Assembly (NCBI GenBank): GCA_018267955.1
Contig: JAFDXL010000009.1
Location: 398,717 to 462,716, forward strand
Length of the DNA: 64,000 nt
Reading direction: 5' to 3'
Source of the DNA: Bacteroidota bacterium
GTDB taxonomy: Bacteria; Bacteroidota; Bacteroidia; Chitinophagales; Chitinophagaceae
The notes beneath the pieces are model-generated. The model was not told the origin of the DNA and did not search any database. It saw only the letters and a program-made list of their open reading frames with translations. The translations under genes and the position numbers were made by a program. Positions 1 to 10,300 of the stretch are shown piece by piece; within the stretch, counting starts at the first letter, position 1; each line of letters opens with the position of its first letter.

Positions 1-615
1 CTGCCCGGCATCAGCATACCAAAAGGATAGTAATCGTACAGGGCCTGGCATACAGGACGGTAGTACAAGCCGCTATCGCCCGTTGTAGACTTGGACAGCC
101 GCTGGTCGCGGACTACAGCCTGCACATTGCCCAGGTGGTTGGTAACCTCGTAATTGCGGTAACCCAGCATGTCCGCGAACTTAAAGATACCCTGGTGCGT
201 ATTCTGCCATGGCGTAAGCTTGTCTTCCTTGATCAGGTCCTGGTAGGCATCGCTGTACCATGGGCGGATGCCGGTGAGGGTATTGATGGTTCCCGCCGCC
301 GTATCGCCGTGGTCTGCATCCCAAAGGTATTGGTACAGGTTGCTGGGGTAGATACGGTTGCCCAGCCTGCTGCTGCCATACATGATGTGCTCCGACAGGT
401 ACAGGTGGTCTTTCTTCTTTACCTGCGTTTCCCCGCCCCACATCAGGTCGCTGTTCAGCGCCAGCGGATAGCCAAGCCTGCCCATCCTGCTAGTTGCGTT
501 GCCGATCAGCTCATCGGGTGTTACATTGTCCATAGCCGCGATAGCCCCATCCATAATGCTGGTATCGGAGGTATAGCTGAAGTAATTTTTGATATAAGTG
601 TTCTGGTTCAGGTTA
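1..615 (-). pseudogene. Orphan Rhs core fragment, 5'-truncated, running off the left edge
   Basis: This stretch repeats, at about 95 percent identity by eye, the core-coding segment of the giant Rhs gene at 2774-3388, in the same orientation. On the minus strand the Rhs frame stays open from NLNQNTY at the right end to YYPFGMLMPG at the left edge. The residue changes I see are conservative (Ser to Thr, Arg to Lys). The match stops abruptly at 615. The frame remains open to a stop at 672-674 but has no ATG before the homology, so the N-terminal part is lost and the fragment is probably not translated on its own. It sits directly downstream of the toxin and immunity genes, where Rhs loci often keep displaced cores with alternative C-terminal tips. 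Any such tip would lie left of the window. Bases 616-811 hold nothing else I recognise. Confidence 0.8.
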
Positions 616-811
616 AAGAATATTGCAATCTTAATATTGTTTCTTTTTTGCCTGGGCTTTAATTCTACTATTCAGCTTCCACGGCGTTGGCACCATTCAT
701 CGTTCGGATGACTATTTAGCTGCGTCAATTGTTGAGGGTGTCTCGATGGAATCCGACACAACAGCCGATATAAAGCATACGACGAACATACATTACCAAC
801 CATATACTAAA

Positions 812-1360
812 TCATAAATCAACTGTTACCCTCCTATAATCTTTGTTAAACCACTTTGTAGAGTCTATACCATATGTATTAAGTTCCTTAGTAAAATCCC
901 CAATACTTTTATAAACTTTGCTGGCATTTGAGTAATTTAACCATACACATTTACCTGACTGATTATAAAAAGCTACCAATTCAGGACAAGCATTGCAGGA
1001 ACCAGCGCCATAAATCGTAAAAAGATTTCCCTTTCCCCCTTTTAAAGCCCCTATCTCATAAATAACATTATCCAGAACTGTTATACTATCCTCATGAGTA
1101 AATACTTTGTTATTAGCAATGATAGGTGAAGGGCTTTGTGCGATTTGATGCCCATTCTGTTTGAAGATCAACATCTGTTTTATAGAAACCGTGTTATTTA
1201 TTTTATTGCTATCAATACGAGTTTCTAATATTAACTCACTACTATCAACAGACACTCTTATAGAAATATTTTTTGAAGTATTCTTCAGTCCTTCATCACC
1301 TGCATTTTCGTTTGTGCAGGATGACATCATAAACGCGATAATTAACAGGTAATTCCTCAT
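812..1360 (-). CDS. Candidate immunity lipoprotein for the Rhs endolysin-like toxin
   Basis: The protein has 182 residues. It starts with a short lipoprotein signal (MRNYLLIIAFMMSSC) whose Cys15 would be the lipidated residue, so it should sit on a membrane facing the periplasm. Its ATG (1360-1358) overlaps the TGA of the Rhs gene by 4 bases (ATGA), which implies translational coupling. Immunity genes lie immediately after Rhs toxin tips, and a periplasmic location suits a cell-wall-cutting toxin. I recognise no known lysozyme-inhibitor family (not MliC, PliI or Ivy by motif). A CNAC pair near residue 125 and one further Cys could form disulfides. The gene is visibly more AT-rich than the Rhs core, like the toxin tip it follows. 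The immunity role is inferred from position, not shown. Confidence 0.7.
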   Translation of the reverse strand: MRNYLLIIAFMMSSCTNENAGDEGLKNTSKNISIRVSVDSSELILETRIDSNKINNTVSIKQMLIFKQNGHQIAQSPSPIIANNKVFTHEDSITVLDNVIYEIGALKGGKGNLFTIYGAGSCNACPELVAFYNQSGKCVWLNYSNASKVYKSIGDFTKELNTYGIDSTKWFNKDYRRVTVDL

Positions 1361-4300
1361 TTTAGCTTATTAATTGTTTGTTCTAATTGCCCTTGCGGGG
1401 TAGCTATATCTGACTTGCCTTGCAATTCATTTGAGACAGCACTTTTAAGCTCTTGTTCTGCACCCTCCATTGTTTGGGTTGGTTGCCCGTAAGGAGATTC
1501 AGGCAGACTCGCCCATTCCTTATTGGTTTTTCTTATTGCAGTTTTAAAATCTCCGTTAATAACATCTCCTAAAGCATTGCGGTTATCTATTAAATATAGC
1601 CCAAATTTATCTTGTGATTCAGCACTAAAATCCTTAATACCCAAACTTCTTCGTATACCTTGATTTCCATTCCATGTTCTTGAAAGGATTTGATATGCTC
1701 CTGCAGCACTTGAAGAATATTTACCGTTTTTGATAATTTGATTAGGATGGTCTGAAAGGTCTGTTATAATCTTTCCAGAAAATTGTTTACTATAACCCCT
1801 TGTGCCTAAAGTACCTTCACCCTTCCGTATCATTGTTAAAAACGCCCTTGCATGCAGCTCAGGCTGGTTCATGCCTGTATAAGTACTATTGGCATTAAGT
1901 TCGATAACTGGCACTTTTTTGCCGTGATTGGCTTGTACATATTTATCATTAACTACCATAACTTTTAGATTATCTCCATAGGTCCAACGCAAGGTTCCAT
2001 CTTGAGAATAGTACCTTTCAGCCCCTTCCAAATCCAAACATCTAATAACATCATTCTCTGCAAACGCATAAGTACTATTCCAAGGATATTGCATAGCTAG
2101 TGGATCAACAGACCAAAATTTGCCTAAACGTGGATCATATTCTCTAAACTTGAATTCATAATGATTTCCAATTCCTGCTATCTCGTTTGTTTTTTCAATG
2201 CCATTGAACCCGAACCTATACCCATCCCTCGGCACATCGCAGAGCGTATACGTGCTGTAGACATAGCGTATTAATCCTATATCAGTCACCGGTGGAATGT
2301 GTATCCTCGGGCTACCGCCTCCTGTAGCCTTCATATTCATCTGCCCGCTGTTGCTGGTGGGCGTAAAGCTGATATTATAAGTGCCTGTACTTGGTATCGA
2401 TACACTGCCTATCTGGTTCCAGCCGCCCGAGCCGTCCGGCTCTACGATCTCCGCCATCCAGCTGCCCGCAAGGTCATCTATCGTTAAGGTAACCGTATAG
2501 CTCACATCCGTCTGCGGCAATACATAGGTACTGCTGCTGCCGATACCCGCGCCGCTACCCGTAATAGTGAGCGCATTGCCTGCCTCCGTAGTATTGGTGC
2601 TGAGGCTGGCACCACCGATGGCCGTGGTGTTCTGTGTACTGCCCGATATCCTGAAACCGCCGCTGCCTGCCCCACCCGTAGGATCGTTCAGCAAATAGCC
2701 GGGTTTGGCTTCCAGCCGGTCTATCACCTGTGTGATCGTTACACAGTTCTGCCCCGTGCTGTCTTCCACATACCTGCCCGGCATCAGCATACCAAAAGGA
2801 TAGTAATCGTACAGGGCCTGGCATACAGGACGGTAGTATAAGCCGCTATCGCCCGTTGTAGACTTGGACAGCCGCTGGTCGCGGACTACAGCCTGCACAT
2901 TGCCCAGGTGGTTGGTAACCTCGTAATTGCGGTAACCCAGCATGTCTGCGAACTTAAAGATGCCCTGGTGTGTATTCTGCCATGGCGTGAGCCTGTCTTC
3001 CTTGATCAGGTCCTGGTAGGCATCGCTGTACCATGGGCGGATGCCGGTAAGGGTATTGATGGTGCCCGCTGCCGTATCGCCGTGATCTGCATCCCAGAGG
3101 TATTGGTACAGGTTGCTGGGGTAGATACGGTTGCCCAGCCTGCTGCTGCCATACATAATGTGTTCCGACAGGTACAGGTGATCCTTCTTCTTTACCTGCG
3201 TTTCCCCGCCCCACATCAGGTCGCTGTTCAGCGCCAGCGGATAGCCAAGCCTGCCCATCCTGCTAGATGCATTGCCGATCAGCTCATCGGGCGTTACATT
3301 GTCCATGGCAGCTATCGCCCCGTCCATAATGCTGGTATCGGAGGTATAGCTGAAGTAGTTCTTGATGTAAGTATTCTGGTTCAGGTTATACAGTACGCCT
3401 GCCAGTGTACCCGAACTTTCCGTATGGGTAAGGTAGCTGTGCGCCCCCGTCCAGCTATCCCAGAAATTATTCACGTTTGCGTGGTTGCCATATTGCAGCA
3501 ACTGCCCGCCAAGGTTATTACGCAGGGTGCTGCCCATGCCATATTCCGGTGTGCCGCCTGCAATATCGCTGTTCTGCACCAGGTCGTCAAGATAGCTGTT
3601 AAAATTCGCCATATTAGGCCCATAGGCCATTATCAGGTTGCTGGCAAGGCCCGGCATAGAGCTTACCGAAGATGCGATGGCAGAGGCATTGATATGGCAA
3701 TCGGGCGTAGGCGGTACGCCATAGCTCGTAGCCAGGCTGTTTACCACAGAGGAGGCATGGGTGCACATATCATCTATCCGCGCTGCCAGCACGGTGCTGC
3801 CGTGGTCAAATATTCCGGCGGTCCAGTTCTGTATATCCATGGCATTGCCCAGCATAAACATCTGCTTCCATGCACCGCTGATAACACTGCCGCTGCTGTA
3901 GCCAAACATCGGGCTCATATAATCCTGGCCGTTCAGCAGCATATCGCCATACACGGCATTGCTATTACTTGTAAAGGTAGATACATTATTACCACTCACC
4001 TGCCCGCTCACAAAGCCGGTATTAGCGGCCGTTTGTTCTGTCAGCGCATTATTGAACTGGCTGTTGCCATGATAGTCCGGCAATACAATACTATCTATAT
4101 AAGTATTTACATCGACCGAGGCTACAACGTCTCTGCGTATGATCTCCCAAAGCCTTTTTTTATCGTACCGGTACTTGGTCTCTCCACGGTATATTGCCAG
4201 TATATTGCCCTGCGCGTCGCGCACATAATAATCAGATACCGTAAGGCTGATGGTATCCTGCCGAATATCAGATTTCTTGGTCACCCGGTTACCGGCGCCG

Positions 4301-7300
4301 TCATAGGCAAAGGTGAGCGTAGTCTTTGCCGCCGTATCCTGGCTCATGGTCACCTTGTTATACAGGTTCCATGCTATAGTATCCTGCCCTGCATTCAGGT
4401 CTTTGATCACATTACCGATGGCATCGTAGGCATACCGTACTGCGGTGCTGTCCGTATTTTTCTGGATGTCTATTTTATACCTGTTAGAATCCTGGTCTGT
4501 AACTGTTTTTAATTTGTTGGAGTAGTTGTTTGCATAATAATACCTCAAAGTATCCATCTGGTAAATACCGCCGCCGCTCACATACCTGGTGCCTACCACA
4601 TTACCTTTGCGCATCAGCCGCTTCAGGTTGCCATCCTGGTCGTAGCTATAGGTATTGCGATAAGCCTCTACGGGGTTCAATGTCAACGCCGAGGTATTGA
4701 TACTGTCGTAAGCCGCCCCTACGATACGGTTGAGCTGGTCGTATGTATAATTGGCGGCAATATTGGAGAATGGCGCCATCGATAGCGTTTGCCTGGATAT
4801 ATTGCCGTTATAAAGACTTTTATTACGTTCGGGTAAAGCAGCCACGGTACTGCCGCTGATAGAATTGTAATCACCCTGGAAGTATTGCAGCGTCAGCGCC
4901 AGCGCATCTTTAGCAGTTACAGAAGCACGTCTGCCATCACCGCCAATATCACGGGTGGTATCCTGCAGATCGCCATTGATGGCTTTTAACCAGCCTTGCA
5001 AGGTATACACATAATCCACGCCCTGCACATTCTGGCCGCCCAGCACCATGCGTGCCAGCGGGCCATGTTTATAATAGCTATATTGTGCATCGTTGTGCCA
5101 GATGATGCCATCATTGCTGCATTCTGTCAAAGTGACCCTGTTATCATCATCGTAGGTATATCGCTGGTAAAACTGGTCTACATTACCCCTGTTATAGCTC
5201 AGCAGGTTTACCTTTCCGCTGATCAGGTCATAATCATAGTCAACACGCTTGAACCTTTGGCCGTAACCTCCCAAAGCGGGTATTTCGTGTACCAGTGTTT
5301 TTACATTACCTGCTATATCATAGCTATAATAAGTTGCATACTGGTAATTGCCCCGGTAATCCGCATCGGTAAATGAGGTCAGCACAGAATAATACCGAAC
5401 GGCACTTACACGTTTGCGAAGATTGGTCTGCTTGTCAAAGCCAAAGCTGTCCAGTCCTTTTGTCTGAGCATCGTAAGAGGTGACAACGACATCTGTGCAA
5501 TTGTGAAAGCCATGCACATAGGCCGTAATATCATTTGTGCCGGGCGTATATACGACGGCTGGCACGCCAACCAGTATGTCATTGGCATAATCAATGGAAT
5601 AACACCCTTTCACTTTTGTAGTATCATTGGCTATCGGGCGTGGTGCAAACCAATGACAACCGGTTTTAAACTGCCCCGTCTCCACGATCCTGTTCTGATT
5701 ATCGTAAAGATTATAAGTGAAAGAGCCTTCTTTACGCTGCTTGTCATTTTGAGAGAACACCAGTCTGCCCGCGTTATCATAATAATAGTTTACCGCGCCG
5801 CCATCGGGCGTTTTCTGGTAGATAAGCTGGTTGCGTGTGTTATACATATACACACTGCTTTTTTGCTGCTGCGAGAAGGGATATAATGTACTTATAGAAG
5901 TATCTTTTGTACGTGCATTGTCAACAGCTGCCACATTTGTAGAACTGAGCTTATAGATCCCTTCCGGAGATACCGTCCGCATCAGGTTGCCTGCCCTGTC
6001 ATAATAATAAAGTGTGGTGTTAAACCGTTGATCCCTGTAGCCCAATGTCAGGCTCTCCCTGATGTTTTTCATGGCATAATCAGAAAAACTGTCTATAAGG
6101 GCAGTCCTGATGGAATCGATATAATGCTGATACCTTACCTTGCCCATATAAATAGCAGACAGCAGCAGGTCTTTTTCGCAATTGTCAAATGTATCCCTGG
6201 GCGCGGCAACAATACTGTTAGAAGGATTACCCAAAAGTACATTGGACAATTTGGATCCATTAGATACGGCAAAGCCGGCCATGCAGTCATCTACCCATAT
6301 ATGCGTATTATTGGCGGTGTTCTTTAGCTTTATCTTAAACAGCTCACAACCCTGGCCGCCGGGCACCGGCTGCACATCTTCGAGAACATATTTATGATGA
6401 TCCCTTACCGGTATATACTTCGGCATCCTTATGAAAAAATAAAATAGCTTCAGCTTATCATCAAAATCAATGTATAAATAACTGTCATCGGCGCAGCGGT
6501 AGAGGTATGCGTCGGGGTAGGAATATAAGTAAGGGCCGGGCAAAATCAAATGGTTGGTGGTATCCCGCAGGAAGATGCTGCCGTCGTAAGGAGCATAATA
6601 ATGGGTTTCATAGTCCGTAAATTTGGCTAACATGTGTCGTATCGTATCAGTCCTGTCATCTGCCAACGCTGCAAGATAGAGATTGGTAACATTGGCCGGA
6701 TCGGATGGGATCGTATAGGTAACGCCCTGGGTCCCGAAAATGTACCTGTTTAAAGAATCTTCACTCATGGAATCCAGCACCACGCGCATGCTGGCATTCT
6801 GCCGGCTGTACATATAACGGAGCAGGTTTTGCTTACTGGTATATTCATTATCAACCGTACTTTGATAATTGTTAAATACATATAAAGCAGCAGGAGAGCT
6901 ACCGGGATGTAGCGCCATATTTTGCATCAGGTTATAGAGCCCACCCGATATCTGGCTGGCGGTTGGCATGCTCGATGTCGTTTTCATCACCGCATACTTT
7001 TTACAATACATCCAGACGCTGCCGGTTTTCACATATACCGTGGTGGGCGCATTGATCTCCATATGTGTATAATAGTCATTACCGAAAGCAGCAGCGTCAG
7101 AGTAGTTCGAAGCATTGTTGTCGGCCTTAGTCGCCGAATTATATTCATAGATAAGCGTGCTCAACTGGTTCGCAGCCTGCCAGTAAGGATTAGGCTGGTT
7201 TACTATCCTTGCCTGCAACCCTGTAGCGGAGTAAGAGCTAATAAAGTCTTTATATTTCCATAGCGACCTTACCGGTATGCTGTTAAAGTCGACTAATACG

Positions 7301-10300
7301 AAAGTCACACCCGTTGTTGCATCCCGTTCCATATAAGGCGGCATCAGGAACACCGTAGGATCAACGGCATTAAAGCCCGAAATGAAAGCATTGGCCGCAG
7401 TAGTATCCGAGAACCTCAGGGAACTATATGCAATGTATTGTATCAATGGAAGGCTGTCGGCCAGTGCGCAGCTCCGCATAAAATCCAGGTACTGGTCCGC
7501 ACTATAGTTCCTGCCTAGTTTGTAGTTCATGTAATTGGTGAGTACCGTTCCAAACAATGGGTGGTCTGTACCGTAAATTCCATAAGAATATAAAGTATCA
7601 CTCAATTGCCTGTACAATCGTTTCATCTCGGTACACGGTATGCAACCTGCAATCTTATTTTCTGATGGCAACAGTGACTGCATCCTATCGGACCATCCTA
7701 ACATCTGGCAAGTAGTAGTGGTAATGCCATGTGTCGCCGATACATTGGCGAGGAAGCTATAATTCTGAATATAACCATCGCCAATAGCTGAACCCAGATC
7801 ATTAATGCAGGAAACTGATGGAAACTGGAAGGAAGTACCCGATACGCCGCTGAATATAGAATCGCAGGTAGAAACCGCACTGCCTGCAAAAGATTTTAGA
7901 TATAACCTGATAGAATCCGCTCCGTTGTAAATGTATAGCGTATAGAGATTGACAGATCGTGTGTAGGCTGCGACAACGTGCACTGTATCATTCCCTGCAC
8001 CCAGCGTATCTTTAATATTACTCTCAAAAATATTGGATGTGGGACTTAGCAGGAATGTGTTCATAGTACCCAGGCTGGATAAAGAATTGAGAACACCTGT
8101 ACGGTTCAGGAAAGCGCCCATATCAGCGTAATAGCTTGGGCCTTTGCACAAAAAAGTACCTTTCTGCGCTGATGCCTGCACCTGGTCATAAGAGATCAGA
8201 TAGGGGTTACACAGGTCTGAATTAGATACACCGTTTACAGATAATGCATAAGAAATGAGCCCCGGTGTAAAAATTCCGTTGGGCACACGGTTTCCGGAGC
8301 ACATGTTGGACAAGGTATCATGTATCTTATTTAGCAAGGTTGTATTTCCCTTTATACAGTTAGACAATTCAGCTACTATGGAGTCTACTTGCCCTGTACA
8401 TAATAAGTTGGTATTCGCCGATACAGTTGCAGCCGCACTATCCCTATATTTCATAAGTGAGTCCTGGGATAGGCTCATCAACTTTTTAATGCCATCTGCC
8501 GTTGATGCTGCCCCACTGTTAGCAAAAAATTTCCATATCGAGGCAGAATCGTAAGACGCGCCGCCGGGAGAGAATATCGTAGGAAACGTAGGTAAGGGTT
8601 TGATGATAGGTATACGTCGCAGTTTACAGCTCTCACAGGTATCTCCGTGGCTCGATGTCATGATGTCTATATACCGCTCCCTGTTCGCTAGATATAAGGG
8701 CAGCATGATCCTGTAATAATTGTTTTTGGTCACATCATTAATAAGTGCCGAGGTATTGATCTTATCCTTAAAAATATGATCCAGGCAGCGCCTGTACATG
8801 ACACTGTCACCACAATTACAATAGGCCATTGAAAAAGCGAACGAATCTATATATATCTGGCTGCGACCTAATCGCAATAAGGAGTCCTTTGCTGCCGCGG
8901 CAGGCCATGAAAGCGGCGGGCCTGCCAGCTTAGCAACTAAAGGATCTGCATTAACTATATCGCTTAACCGCAGGAGGTTTTGTGTTTCAGCCGTAACACC
9001 ATCGGGAATCGCCTGTAAGCGCTCACCGAAGGTATCTACAAAGCAGGCCATGAGGCGGCAATATTCCGGATGTAAAGGCAATAGCATTTCTGCAATTGTA
9101 TCATCAAAGGCTTGCATTAATATGGGCGGTGCTGCGTTATGCAGATCGCCAAAGGACCTGAAATGCTTATAATAGTTTTTGGGATATTTAATACAGGTAT
9201 CCTGGTACCTGTAGGGATAAGGTTCCTGCCTGGTAAAGATGGAGTTATCACCGTTAACATTATAATGAAAGGAATCTGTATAGTAAAAGTTTCCATACTT
9301 TCCTGTTCCCGGATAAAGATCCTTGAGCATCTCCTTTTTCTTCTTGTCGCATAAGTCTGTATATTCAGGAATACACGGAAATGGCTTTTTAAGGACTTCA
9401 TAGTTAATAAACATGGCTTCTGTCCTTAAACAAACCCCATCGTCATTGGCTACCTGTTGAGAAATAAATTGGTCAACAGCAGATGCAAAATTGTCCGGAT
9501 CAATTGTTAGCTCCTTATGAATGGTATGTTTACCCATTTCCAGGTATGCGGTATCTCTATGATTCGCCGTAACAGGTCCAGCCGCGCTGAACACCACGCC
9601 CGTATATCCTAAGGTGTCTGTTTCCGTATAATTCGTATTACCACATTTATCAATGATGTAGTAATTGTATTTTGCATTCACAGACAATGCCTTACCTGTA
9701 CAGAATGGCACGGTATAGGGATAAAACGTGTATACATAATTGGTAGAATCGTTACCGGTGACATCCATATAAAAGTCCTTGTCCAGCACTTTGGAAAAAC
9801 CAATTGTTTGTTGCACATTGCTGCCAATAAGCTCCTGCTGCAGATATTTGGCCCCGGGTACATTATCGTTTGCAATGATGGCATGTGTAATCGCATCGGG
9901 GCCTGTCCCGATCATACAAGACGTGACAGGGCGTCCTTTATAATCCTGGACAGACATGGATACCTGGTGATTAGGATCAGTGGTAACTGTTTTGCGATAA
10001 AAACCTTCCCAGCCGGCGTCGAGGCCCATCAGTTGGTCCAGATCCGCCTGGTCGGCTCCAACATATTCATTTTTTGTCTCGTGTCCTCCGCCGATCTGGA
10101 GTGTATAACCGGCTCCGCCCTGTACATCAACTTTTTTGTCGTTCTCAGGAGAAAATATAGTTTGCACAAACGGGTATCCCTGTGCATCCGGAACATATTT
10201 CTGAATACCTGATTGGTTTGGGTTATTCGATGAATAATAAATATTGCCTTGGGCAAAGGTGGCCAACGGCGATGGCCGATATTCTCTAGGGCAGGTTGTC

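Noticed and set aside
675-805. A 43-codon minus-strand ORF between the immunity gene and the orphan core
   Set aside because: Several frames are open by chance over this short span, and neither the composition nor the position supports a gene.
812-1360. MliC-type lysozyme inhibitor
   Set aside because: The lipoprotein lacks the MliC signature residues I know; only its location and lipobox are similar.
2908-4512. A 534-codon plus-strand ORF opposite the Rhs core
   Set aside because: It is the antisense shadow of the Rhs repeats; its protein has no domain, is rich in His/Ile/Val runs, and the matching shadow also appears at 135-662 opposite the duplicated core.
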